This document shows, in pieces, positions 34,457 through 45,796 of a DNA stretch of 64,000 nt; the first letter of the stretch is position 1; every line of letters starts with the position of its first letter. A program made the position numbers and the translations under genes. The notes below the pieces were generated by a model. That model worked only from the letters and a program-made list of their open reading frames with translations. It was not told where the DNA came from and searched no databases. Source of the DNA: Gnomoniopsis sp. IMI 355080. Its lineage: Eukaryota; Ascomycota; Sordariomycetes; Diaporthales; Gnomoniaceae. The stretch spans positions 34,388-98,387 of the forward strand of contig JAPEVC010000138.1 in assembly GCA_027946555.1 (NCBI GenBank), written 5' to 3'.

Positions 34457-35503
34457 TCATTTCGTCATTTCGATTACTTGCTTCCTCGCTTCCTTCTCGG
34501 CTTTCTTTTCCGCCCTAGTCTTTCTCGGAAGCTCTGACTCTAGACCAACAAGAAACCGGCCGGGATGGATGACTGCGAGCAAGAAAAGACACATCATCAT
34601 GGGAAAAGCGTCTAATGCGTAACTATATGCTTCATAATATGGGATCGGGTTTGAGTCCGGAGAGATTCCTTCACCAAATTCGGCGATGCGGTAGAAGATT
34701 CGGAGCTTTACCCTGTTAGCTACTTGAAGTCAGACTGGCAGTATAGTTGTCCATGTGCTTACTGATATAAAGGTCAAGACCGCATACAATATGTAGAGAA
34801 GACTTGTCCATCTCTTCGGCACCTTTGACACTATGAAGTCCTCCGGCTGCACTTTGCCTGCGGCTTGAATCGCTTTGCGATGGAAGACGACCATCAAGCC
34901 CAAGAAGCAAAGAATGAAGAGTTCCTGCATGGCCACACCACCCGTGTAGATGTGTAAGCCGACTTGAATCGTTCGGCTCGAGCCACCCGGAGAGGTCATG
35001 ATTCCCCCGGCTGCCTGAACGATAAAGCTCAGAACGTCAGCCCACACAAACCACTTGCTCATACCCGTGGCTTTAAAGATCCATACCCTCCTGTCAGGCA
35101 GAAAGAAGTGAACCATCCTGGCAAAGGTCATGTAGATGAAACCGTTCACCCATAGCGGAGCCAGGAGAAAGAGCAGGGTATGAGCTGTTGCGTATCCAAC
35201 ATTTTGCTGGTCGTGCGCTCCAAGTGCGCCCGTAATGAAAGCAAGAGTTTCCCAAAGCGCACCCATGATGAGGACCCAGGCGTAAACTTTTTTAAAGGCG
35301 ATAGCTTCAACGAAGTGCACTGCGGTCAGAATGCCAAAGATGACAGAAACGGCCACGGCAGCTGAGAACGAAGGGTCATAGTTGTAATTCGAGTTGCATG
35401 CTGTGGTTGGCACATACCCGTATTTCCCAGGGACGGCTGTCGTGCAACTCGCGAAAGAGGCATCAGACGTTGAAGTCGGCGGGGTCGAGGTTGAAGTAGC
35501 CAT
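34457..35503 (-). CDS. RTA1-like seven-helix membrane protein
   Basis: Two exons: 35503-34763 and 34705-34457, intron 34706-34762; 329 aa. The acceptor AAAG at 34706-34709 was chosen because it alone restores the conserved helix join FIS-LRIFYRIAEF. RTA1-like proteins (PF04479) have seven membrane segments; members export sphingoid bases (yeast Rsb1) or confer resistance to 7-aminocholesterol. Typical features here are AYAWVLIMGALWETLAF-like helix 3, the YMTFARMVHFFLP segment, FVWADVLSFIVQAAGGI and the NPIPYYEAYSYALDAFPM end. The short N-terminal Ser/Thr stretch with two cysteines is probably outside. The charged C-terminal tail (KKAEKEARKQ) is probably cytosolic. Confidence 0.88.
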
Positions 35504-37989
35504 CTTTCAAAAGGTAAGACCGCAGTCACTAATGTCATGTAATTGAGTAACGAGTGAACGCTACGGTCAAGGCAAGAACGCTTCACATTTATACTCATTT
35601 TCTTTGCTTTGACAACTGAGTGTTGTGAAGCCGGGTTCAGGAGACAACGATGAGGCTGAGACTGGTTACTCTGGGTTTTGGCGACACGTCCAATCAAAAT
35701 TGGGCATAATAATGCCAAAAATAAAGCCCACCATACTCTTCAGCGCACCGGCTGACTCTTCGCCCGATTCCGTTAATGGTCTCATCTGGCGACGCAACCA
35801 ATCCTACTAGTCTTAACTGTGTGTGGCATAAGCCAGAATGCGTGGCTCAGCTCCTTGCTGACTGTGCACGAATTCACTTCTCACCTAGGGCTGATGAGGA
35901 CATTTTCAAGGGTCCAAGTTTGGCTGTAAAAACGTGCAGGATCTAGCCAAGTAGCTAAATTGATCTGCATTCCTTGCATCCAAAAGCCTTAGAATGGCCT
36001 CATTGATGTGAAAGTTGACGCTACTCATAGAAAGCCATCCCCAGGTTGGTGTATTTGGCACTATCAACTTTGCATAGGCTGCCAAAAAGGGCTACTTGTG
36101 CGTTTTTGCATCCGTCTCTTTGCCTGTTGGTGTATTCTTGAAGAGTTACTCGATAAGCATACAACCTCCACATTCATACAGTTTCGAGGGCTGAGAAGCA
36201 AGTGAGTTGACCTTCATTCTGGGCTCCACGATATTTCTATGGCCACATGGGCACTGGAACAAGCGCGACTTCATCATTATGCAGCTTATCCCTCGCCTCC
36301 GAAAGCAAGCACTACGGCAGCCGGCACTTTTCCAGGGCATCAGTGGCAGCAACACGGAAAACCGAGACACAATGACTGCTTCGTGTTCCATTGGTTCAAG
36401 CGGCATCAAACCAGGAACCACAGTGAGCCACTTTCAGGGTGCCAATTGGCATCTACTGGTTTATGACAATACGCCATACCAGGAGAGAGGTCGAACCATC
36501 TGGTGAAGGGCCTATTAGCATGGCCTAGTCAGGCCTAGTCACGGCAGGTTGCTCATTGCAAGGCTATGAGAGCCTAGAGGTTGGTCGAGTCTCCTCGAGC
36601 CTGCGAGACGGAATAGCCACCAGCTCAACTAACTCCCTTGCAGACATGGGCCAATGAAATGCTGCAGCGTGTATTGCATGTGAGCTTACGTGATTATGCT
36701 GCACGGCTGCTACCTACCTAGGTGGGTAGGTAGGTATAGTGTTCGGTCCTGCGAAGCGACGAGCAATGGTGTAACGAGCGCGTTCATCGCAGCGGGAGTT
36801 CGCTGTCCCCTCTTTACATCTTGTACGTTTGGAACCCATGAAATTATGAATCAGCAGGCTGTTGACAAGAGGGCTAATTCGCGGACGATAGGTCCGAGGT
36901 CCGCCCTGGCACGCCGTGAATAATGCTGTTATATTCGCCGCAGTCCAAGACACTTCACGATTATTGAGATGACCTCAGCTTTGGTGGGAGCCTTGAGCTG
37001 GATTCTGCTCGATGACCTTCAAGCTGATGAGATTTTCGAGGGAGATTCGGCCGGCCCAACTGACAAGAGTCAGTACTTCCGAAGGGAGGATGCGACATTT
37101 CGGACGCATGGGTGACGTTACAAAGCCAACCCAGATACCCTCGAAAGCTTAGCGGATGTAAGGCTTTGGTTCTGATGTTCACGACGCAATTCAGGGGGGG
37201 AAGATAACCTGGGCATCTACGAGCTAATTTAGGTGTCACTCTCGGAGGGCAATTTGATCCGCTCCGTTAAAAAAGTAGAGGCCAATGTATCCCGAGGCTC
37301 GGGGCTCGCCACTCAGTATCCATATAGCACCGAGGCATTGCCTGTCCCCACCCGCCGATGTTTACAAATCAAGATGGCAAAGGTTGCAGAAATTCAAGTT
37401 CTGGACACCCTTCCCCTTTTTTTTCTAGCTTCAATAGATCATCTATTCGTATACTCAAGCCTCGGCACAATCGTCGAAATACCGTGCTGCCAAATAGGCT
37501 TTGGCCACTTGCTTTATTGTACTGCATAGGTAGTATACTTCTAGATGGGCCTGACGGTCTGGCAGATTTCATTCAAGGGACAACCTGGTAACATGAAATC
37601 CGTGCAGCCAAACAGTCGCAGCACTGGTCTTCCTCCACATTCGCGCGGCATTTGACAGCGATGGCAGCACGCAAGTCCCCCAAAACGAAAAAGCGCCACA
37701 ATAATGTCTTGAAAAGCCTGGGGAAACCGGTAGTGGAGATAGCTAGCCTAGAATCACGTCACAGGTGCGAACGAGTTCTCTGACGTTCCGCGAATTTTTG
37801 GTGTGATGATAAATCAGACCCGGCGTTCCCCTGACTCGGATTGAACATCATTACATTCAAGCATTCAAATATAAACCGTTCCCGACTTTCATCGACCTCG
37901 AGATTTGGGTTACACAGGATCTGCATACTTGTTCCTTTATTACTTGTCAATTGATACCCAAAATACGATACAACTCCTACGCCATCATC
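35504..37989. other. Long gene-free stretch
   Basis: About 2.5 kb without a supportable gene. Overlapping open frames at 36.2-36.5 kb on both strands have no motifs. A TACCTACCTAGGTGGGTAGG cluster lies at 36711-36735. The last 200 bp are the promoter of the reductase gene. Confidence 0.45.
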
Positions 37990-39204
37990 ATGTCGACCCC
38001 CAACAAATCTTTTATTTTCAAGAAGGTCCCCAAGGGCTTCCCAGTCCCCGGACAGGACCTTGTTACCGAGGAGCGCAGCATTGACTTAAATGCCGCTCCC
38101 GAGGGTGGCCTCATCGTCAAGAATCTGGTTGCTTCACTCGATCCCTACATGCGCGGCCGCATGCGAGACCCAGAGACCAAGTCATACAGCGCGCCATTAG
38201 AACTTGACGCGCCAGTCCAGTCCGACTGCGTGGCAATCGTTGTCAAGTCCAATGTGCCAGATTTCAAGGAGGGCGACATGGTGAAGGCGTTCACCGGGAT
38301 TGCAGAGTACGCGGTCGTGCCAAAGGAGATCATCGCCGGAGGCCGTGTTAACAAAATCAACAACCCCTTCAACCTTGAGCCCGGTCTTTTCATCGGACAA
38401 TTGGGCATGCCGGGTTTGACGGCCTGGTCGTCACTGTACGAGATTGGAAAGCCCAAGAAGGGAGAGACAATTTTTGTAAGCAGTGCAGCTGGTGCAGTTG
38501 GCCAGGTCGTGGGCCAAATCGCAAAGCACGAGGGCCTTCGCGTTATCGGCTCAGTGGGCTCGGATGAGAAGGCAGAGTTCATCACTAAGGAGTTGGGCTT
38601 CGACGCCGCTACCAACTACAAGAAGGAGTCGCCGGCCGACGCACTGAAGAGACTTGCACCGGAGGGAATCGACATCTACTATGAGAATGTTGGTGGAGAG
38701 ACACTTGACGCTGCTATTGGTGCGATGAAGGACTATGGCAGAATCGTGGCCTGTGGAATGATCTCACAAGTAAGTTCTTATACGCTACAGCTTTCCTCTT
38801 CGCATTGGTGGCTTTTCATTGTCTCTATTTCAAAATGTCCTGTTCTCAAAATCCGCTGAGCTTTCTGACGATGACTCTGTCGTCCGGACCCATTCGTGTG
38901 CAATTTACTGACATGCGCCAATTAGTACAACGTCAAAGATCCTAGCGAGCGCTATGGCGTTACCAACTTGATGATGGTTGTCTCCAAGCGTATCACCATG
39001 CGGGGATTTATTGTTAGCGACAAGGATATGGGACCCAAGTACTACGCCGAACACCAGGAGAAGATGCAGAAGTGGTTGCACGAAGGCACTTTCAAGGCCA
39101 AGCTACACGTCACGGACGGTCTGGACAAGGCTGCGGAGGGATTTGTCGGTCTGCTGAAGGGAGAGAATTTTGGCAAAGCCGTCGTGAAGATTGCCGATGC
39201 TTGA
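37990..39204 (+). CDS. Zinc-free MDR reductase (PTGR / leukotriene B4 dehydrogenase type)
   Basis: Two exons: 37990-38769 and 38926-39204; 352 aa. The frame is open from 37951, but Met at 37990 (ATCATGTCG) starts at the usual family position. This medium-chain dehydrogenase/reductase reduces C=C bonds of enones with NADPH. Landmarks are VASLDPYMRGRM, FTGIAEYAVV, the nucleotide-binding loop SAAGAVGQVVGQIAK, YENVGGETLDAA and GRIVACGMIS before the splice. The catalytic zinc ligands of classical alcohol dehydrogenases are absent, as expected for the group. No signal peptide; cytosolic. Such enzymes detoxify reactive aldehydes and ketones or act in secondary metabolism; the substrate is open. Confidence 0.92.
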
Positions 39205-40477
39205 ATAGTTAATGTCGTGGATTTTCATCTATCAGAGCGCGGTGCAGGACAAATTATTACAGCCTATGAAGGGGACCAAACTTGTGGGTGCTCGTTCAAA
39301 GATTGTCCCAGAAGCACTCTTCAGTGAGAGCGTGAACTGTGTGAAGCATTGGTCACTGGACGAGTTGGATTCTTTGAATGATCATTAGAGCTTCTCATGG
39401 TCTAGATAGTCAGAGTATAGCCGTCATAAGTCTTACAATGGTTTCTCAACGCACGGGCTCTGTAGGGCTGTATCTTGGCAAATTTGGATGCGCGTCCACA
39501 CTTGAGGAGGGCATCCATCTGGTGGCGTTACTTGAGATACCAGTGATCACAAGGGAAAACCTGGAAAATCGACTGGGCCCTGTTGAACATGCGGTAATAC
39601 GGTCTAAATTTTATCAGCATAGATAACTTGATTGACTTGCTCGACTGGAGTCTTCTAAACCACATGAGCACATATTCACGGAAATATGCTTGTTATTTCA
39701 TTGGCCAGTCATATTTTGAAGCTCAAGTCTAAAGCATTTCCTCGACTTCGACAGCTTCATCTCCACTCACGTCTTTCCACGAATTCACAATCACCATTAT
39801 TTTCTATTCTATACACGCTTGGAAAGGCCTGGACTAATACGGTTGAGAATGAAACGAGAGTCTTCCGATTCCCTAGTACCTACTTGAATATGCAATAGTC
39901 ACCAGCTGTTGAATGGGCTTTATAGTACGCACGTACAAAGGCATAATCACAGGTAAAAGCAATATAACAAAACAGTAGGTTCAATTCATCATGTCCTAAG
40001 AACGTGGAACTAGAAATAGTGATCTACACGGACGACCTTTTATGCCCCCGGCTGATTATGTCAGCCAGATCCCGTCCGTACGTCTAGGGATCCGTACAGA
40101 GCCGCAAAACCACTGCCACTATTCCAACACCAGCATATATATCATGTATGACATAGAATGGCCTTCAAGTCGATCCTCCTATAGAGTATACTCAAGGAAA
40201 ATAGAATGTCAACTCCAATAGGTCGTAGCCTAACGGACCCCAAGTAATCTTAGCCAACATCTCTGCCATAGCATTAAGTAAAGTCCCTTTACTGTACAGG
40301 ATACTATACGTCGACAGGATTATTAAATTAGGGCCAGGGTCCGGGTCTGCGGCAGTCTAGACCTTACACGACAGCACGAGTCTTGGTTTCTCCACCACAC
40401 CACGGCCTCCCCACCGCCACTCTTTGAGACAACACTACATGAGTTTTTCTTTCTCCACCCGCTCCAACAACAAATCA
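39205..40477. other. Intergenic
   Basis: No gene is supported between the reductase and the tRNA gene. The 39.9-40.4 kb part is AT-rich with a few short palindromic words and no clear repeat. Confidence 0.45.
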
Positions 40478-40613
40478 GCCCTTATGGCGTAGTGGTAGCG
40501 CGTGGCACTTGTAACCCTTGATCGTCGAGGATGATTTAAATTAAATAAATCATCCACAACACGACAAGGTCTCCAAAATGCCAAGGTCATTGGTTCAAAC
40601 CCAGTTGGGGGCA
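40478..40613 (+). tRNA. tRNA-Thr (anticodon TGT) with 64-nt intron
   Basis: 5' exon 40478-40513, intron 40514-40577, 3' exon 40578-40613. The acceptor arm GCCCTTA pairs with TGGGGGC (two G-U), discriminator A. D stem GCGT/GCGC, anticodon stem TGGCA/TGCCA, loop CTTGTAA with anticodon TGT. T arm ATTGG-TTCAAAC-CCAGT. The intron sits after position 37, the canonical eukaryotic place, and contains a hairpin (GATGATTTA...TAAATCATC). Box A- and box B-like sequences lie in the D and T arms. Confidence 0.9.
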
Positions 40614-40645
40614 TTCTTTTTTGATTTTTATCCTTAAATCTTGAT
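40600..40645 (+). repeat. Left arm of 46-bp inverted repeat
   Basis: The last 14 bases of the tRNA, the terminator and 32 bp of flank are matched in inverted orientation at 41161-41206, with a single mismatch in 46. The two arms enclose 515 bp. Confidence 0.9.
40617..40622 (+). terminator. RNA polymerase III oligo-T terminator
   Basis: Six T on the sense strand, three bases after the tRNA discriminator base, the standard Pol III stop. Confidence 0.8.
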
Positions 40646-41561
40646 TTTTTGGATTTTATCTCGAAGATTTGGAGGTGGAGAAATTGAATTGGATCGATGA
40701 AGTGTGGAGGACATAGGGACCTCAGGATGGCTGCTACTGCTGAAGATGATGTCGTAGCTTCAACTCCCGTAGAGTCCGGAAACTTGCCCGGAAATAATAA
40801 CATAACTCAACAGGTAGGTGATGGTTCACGTTTGTTTGAGGTATCGCGACTTTCCTGTTACGGTAATTAGTGGGTCTCGCTTCGATTGCTATACGGTGAG
40901 TAAGAGGAGCTCGTGGTGCCCTGAAAGGAAAAAGACTGGCATGATTCCAAGGATAATTTTATCAACTTGTTCAACAAAGTAGATGGAAAGCGGGGTTTCA
41001 CAGCGGAGTTTGATATAGCTAATCCATGTTTATCAGTGGGATGGTGTGATGAGTAACACCGGTGATATCTTAATTGGTGACTATTCATTCGTGGCAACTT
41101 GATTTTCCAACGATGTGGAAGCGCTATTGGATAACTGTTTGACATCATCAGAAAGATCTCATCAAGATCTAAGGATAAAAATCAAAAAAGAATGCCCCCA
41201 ACTGGGCGTCCAAAAACCTAGTCATACATATCTTACGAGCGAACGCTTTATATCCGGAGTGGTCTGCTACGCGACCTCGCCCTACTGCATGTGAAACGAT
41301 GGACAGAGGAAATTACAATGAACATTCATTCCCTCGAAAAATGCGCTTCTCATTGTATCATGGCTGGCGAGCAACGATGTTGCTAGGTTAACCTCTTCCT
41401 TCTCTACGCACGGACCACATGTATACACGCGCAGGGATGTATTGTCTGGTGAATGGGAGAGCAATCGTCAAATTGCTTGAGATTCGGCACCTTGAAAAAT
41501 GATTTTAGGCATCGAGCTACTCTTGACGCCAAACGTTTCTTCTAACATCACGATCAACAAA
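40646..41561. other. Region between inverted repeats and helicase promoter
   Basis: The 515 bp between the repeat arms has no transposase or other coding signature. From 41207 to 41561 lies the upstream region of the DEAH helicase gene. Confidence 0.5.
41161..41206 (-). repeat. Right arm of 46-bp inverted repeat (tRNA 3' end copy)
   Basis: Reverse complement of 40600-40645 at 45 of 46 positions. Only the 3' tip of the tRNA is present; the T arm beyond it is already diverged, so this copy cannot be a functional tRNA. Confidence 0.9.
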
Positions 41562-44181
41562 ATGGCCGCCAATATCGTTGGGCCTGTGATGGCCGTGCCT
41601 AACGAGCCATTCAACCGACTTCTCAAGAATCGCCGAAACACCAGCACGATTTCAGCGATCGAAGCTGAGGATCATGCAACGGATCCGTGGTGCTCTGCCT
41701 TGGACCCCTTGCGCCAGCGGTCCGCCGAGTATTTTGAAGCCCGACGACGAGCCCGGGAGCTGCCCGCCGCGAACGCGAGGGACGCGTTCATGCGAAAGCT
41801 CCAGAAAGAGAGGATCCTGATCGTAACTGGTGCAACGGGATGCGGCAAGTCTACACAGCTGCCACAATTCATGTCAGTTTGATCAATCCTCACTTGCGCT
41901 TTGAGCCTGCCCGTGTCGTTTATCGTCTGATTAGATATAACAGCATGTACGATGAGCTGCCTCAAGCTGGCCACCAAGCACCAAAAATTGTCTGTACACA
42001 GCCGCGTCGTATAGCGACCAGAGAGTTGCCTCGCCGCGTCGCCCTCGAGATGGGTGTTGAACTTGGCACCACAGTAGGATTCAAGTATCGAAACGAGGAG
42101 GCGTACGATGGCAATGAGACTCGCCTCGTGAGTATCAAGCCAACACCCCTCACCTCCATCGAGCGTGACAATGAGCTAAAGCATCTTACTAGGTATATAT
42201 GACAGACGGCAGACTGCTCGCTGATCTCGTCAGCGACCGCTTCCTGAAGAGGTACAGTTGTGTCATTGTGGACGAGGCCCACGAACGGAACGCGCAGATC
42301 GACCTGCTGCTGGGTTTGTTGAAGAGGCTTGTACTAGCACGAAAAGACCTGAGATTGATCATCATGTCCGCCACGATGGACGCTTCCTTATTCAGCGAGT
42401 ATTTCGGTGGCGCGAGTGTCTTTCATATTCCCGGGCGCACATTCCCAGTACAGGTGAACTTCCTAGGCAACGACAAGGACAAGCCTGAAAAGACTGGGCG
42501 AGGTGTTTTGGCACGAGCAGATTACGTCGAGAGCGCGGTGAAGGCTGTGATGACGATTGTCACCACGCCAAGTCTGGACGAAGGTGACATTCTGGTGTTC
42601 GTTGCCGGTAAGCGGGATATCACTACTGTCATCTCGGGCATCAAATACGAGCTGGCCCTTCTGAAAGTGGACAAGCTCGTTTGTTATCCTTTCCACGGCG
42701 AGCTCTCCAATGAAGAGCAGAATAAGGCGCTCGCCGACAATACCACCCGTCGGTGCATCGTCGCGACGAAGATTGCCGAGACTTCGGTGACTATAGATGG
42801 TATCGTCCATGTCGTCGTAAGCCAACCAGGTGTTCTCTCATCTTCAGCGGACCCAATACGTTCACTAACATATTCTGGTCATCAAGGACTGCGGTGTCTC
42901 GAAAGAGATGGTATACAACCCGCGCCTGAAGTTGTATACGCTTCATGTTGAGCCTATCAGCAAAGCCGCGGCGAAGCAGCGTGTTGGTCGAGCCGGCCGT
43001 ACGAGAAACGGGTTCTGTTGGCGTCTATACTCCCAGTATCACTTCGATACAGTGATGTCGGACAACCCGCTGCCCGGGCTGTTGCGCGACGATTTGGCGG
43101 ATGCTGTTCTCAAGCTTTTGTCTATCACGGAAAACCGTACGGCGGAAAACATCATGACCTTCCCTTTTATCACCAAGCCGGCACCCGAGGTGATGTTGCG
43201 GACCTGGTGGGAGCTCCAGGCCATCGGGTGCTTTGACTCACGGGCTACATCACTCCAATGGGTCGTTACGCCAGCAAGATGCATATCTCGCCGAAGTACG
43301 CCATGGCCGTGCTCCGGGCTAGCCATGCAGACCCTTCACCGACGTGGGAGGTTGCCGCGATCATAGCATTGCTCGAGGAGGGACTCAATTTTCTCACGGG
43401 AAGGTCCATGTAATGGATTTGCAGACGTCGTGAGAGACAAGATGTCAAGCGCTGTGGGTATGTAATACCGAATGTCCATGGTTCACGCAATATCCACAGT
43501 CTCGATCATTTTACTGACCATCATGTTCTCTTAGGAGATCACTTTACCCTTCTCAACATCTGGAATGCTTTCTTTTTCGAGCTGCAAAAGCTGGAGAAGT
43601 CTAAGCACATGACTCGAGCCCAAAGAGATCGTCACATCGAGGAGTGGTCACTCGAAAACTATCTCGACAAGACCGCCCTCCAATCTGCCAAAAACACTTT
43701 CGATCGCGTCATCAAGTTCATCATGAAGGAGGAGATCGGCCACTTCGATGATAACCGTCCGCCACTGCCAGCCGTGAAAGTAATCGGTACTCCGATGTAC
43801 TATGTAGCGATCAAGAAGTGCCTACTACAAGCCTTCTTCACTGAAATCGCAGTACACGAGACAAAAGTCGGCGGTGAAAATGACTATCGCCTCCTTGTTG
43901 AGAACCAGTCTGCGCGTGTTCATCCAGCAAGCGTAGTCGCTTCGGGCTACAAACCCGACTTCGTGTTTTTCGATAAGTTGTTGGATCAGGGCAAGGCTTA
44001 CTACTGGACCTGCACTGGCTTCGAGTCTCGATGGCTCTTCGAGGACCCCTTGATCGCCGACTACATCAACAAGTTGTTGGACAAGTCGACCCAAGAGGAG
44101 GGCCAGCGCTGGGGCAGGGCCATGCTCAGGCTCGACATGGCTCGAGAAAAGTACCGGAAGAGTCTGCCGCCAACTGCTTAG
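41562..44181 (+). pseudogene. Prp43-like DEAH-box RNA helicase with a frame break
   Basis: Exons: 41562-41872, 41935-42127, 42193-42816, 42887-43457 and 43535-44181, about 782 codons. Prp43-type helicases dismantle spliceosomes and act in ribosome assembly. Motifs present: GATGCGKST, TQPRRIAT, DGRLLADL, DEAH, SAT, ATKIAETSVTI and QRVGRAGR, followed by the ratchet and OB-fold regions (GDHFTLLNIWNAF). In exon 4 the reading changes by one base near 43232 (one G fewer than expected in CGG-GCTAC), runs in another frame through clearly conserved sequence (ITPMGRYASKMHISPKY), then returns at about 43411-43414. The main frame meets a stop at 43364-43366. Either a recent pseudogene or two assembly errors. 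It is divergent from typical Prp43, so it may be a paralog. Confidence 0.8.
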
Positions 44182-45796
44182 ATTATTGTCTCTGGTAGAG
44201 AAAGACAGTCATGAATCATGATCAAGACGGGTTTGTATGATGTTTGGTGACGGGCAAGTGTCGCATGTATGTAGTAGTGAGGGGGAAAGGTCAAGTGCCT
44301 CGTGTATTATTAGGGGGGGAGAAAGGCCCAGTGCCGCGGAATATTTGTTTTCTGAGAACATAGCTACCTAGACAGAGCCGTAGCACGTTCACAGCTCATA
44401 TTTCCATGCCTTCGGTTCGGACATGATTGTCTTACATTCTAGGGAGCCAAATGTTTGACGTCTAACCTCGGACGCCTTGCCGAAAACCTCACGTCGCATT
44501 ACAAAAGCCGGCCGCTCATACAGGTTCTGAACTTCGAATATTAGGCATCAGTGGAAAACACGCTGGAGTTGTGGACACTGGACAGAAGACGGGACGCCGT
44601 CGCCGCATCCGGTCCTACCTCCTGGCGTAACAGTACCTTTACTTGTCATTATAGGGCTGACGTGTAGATCAAGGTAACCTACAGAATGCCAATCTTTCCC
44701 CATCTACTAGGTATGGGTAGCGCTCAGTCTCACGCTATCCCATGTCTGTTTGAGCACATTTTCAAGGCACTGGAAGTCGTTGTCAGAGAGGACTGAGGAA
44801 TGGAGCCACCGCTCCACTACGGCAGGTTCCGTCCCGGGGGCCCGGGTGTGTAATCCCCCAGCAGTTGCTTGCTCTTTCGAACGCGTAGGTATCCACTTAC
44901 GCATACCCAGGTACCAAGGGACTGTTTGCATCGGAGGAGACAGCAAAACACCTGCCTTTATAAGCGACACGTCGGCCGAGGAGGCTGAACGTTGGCGTTG
45001 TCCCAGGGGCGCGGGCATGCTGACGACATCCCACACGTGGGCGTCAAAAGGTGTCTGGGGTCCCCTGTCTATCCTGTAGGGACCCTGATCAACAGCGGTA
45101 TCGACAGGTCAATAGGGACCAATGTAATGCCAACCAGAACTGCCCAGGCACTCAATTCTTATTGAAGATCGGCATCGCTATTTTGGGGATCCCGACCAAC
45201 TGACTCTCACTCTAGCCTAACGATTCGTCCAAGCTCTCGCAAACCCTATTCGATGGAAGGGCAAAAGGCCCAACATATGGAGAAAATACCGGATATCTCC
45301 TCGGTCTTACGGACTATCGAGCGGGCCACCTTATCTCCACGTGATTTAGACCCGCCAAAAACTGGCGATTGCTCATCACGCAACATGTGCATTGTCTTGC
45401 AAATGCGCCCATGTTACCAGCAAGACGTGGCAGACTACCTGCTTTCAATCTACCCCTGAAGGTCCCTATCCAAGACCTGATACATCCTCTTTACACCTGC
45501 AGTTTATACCCCCCCAAGATCTCGGGATCGGACCCCGAATACCTAATCAAAATCTCGCCCGTGTCAAAAACACCGGCACGGGGTTCCATCCGGCACACCG
45601 CGTCCGGAAACACCAGACCCTCCACGAGTCCTCACCCCACGCGGCCCCATAGGAGGAGCACTCACACTACCTAGTCACAGGTTAGGAGAGAGCCTGGAAC
45701 TTGTTCTTGGATCAGGCTAGGAGAAACAGCAGGGTTCATTCGCTGCGGGTGCATAACCTTTACGATACGAATACCTTACTCTGTCAAACATCCAAG
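44182..45796. other. Long gene-free stretch
   Basis: No gene is supported. Open frames of up to 109 codons at 44.7-45.1 kb overlap on opposite strands without motifs. Confidence 0.45.

Noticed and set aside
36207..36506. 99-codon frame in the 35.5-38.0 kb gap
   Set aside because: Overlapped by open frames on both strands, no motif, no flanking splice sites that extend it.
40435..40803. 122-codon minus-strand frame over the tRNA
   Set aside because: It crosses a well-folded tRNA gene and its terminator; no protein features.
44707..45036. Overlapping 109-codon frames on opposite strands
   Set aside because: Mirror-image frames from GC-skewed DNA; no motif on either strand.
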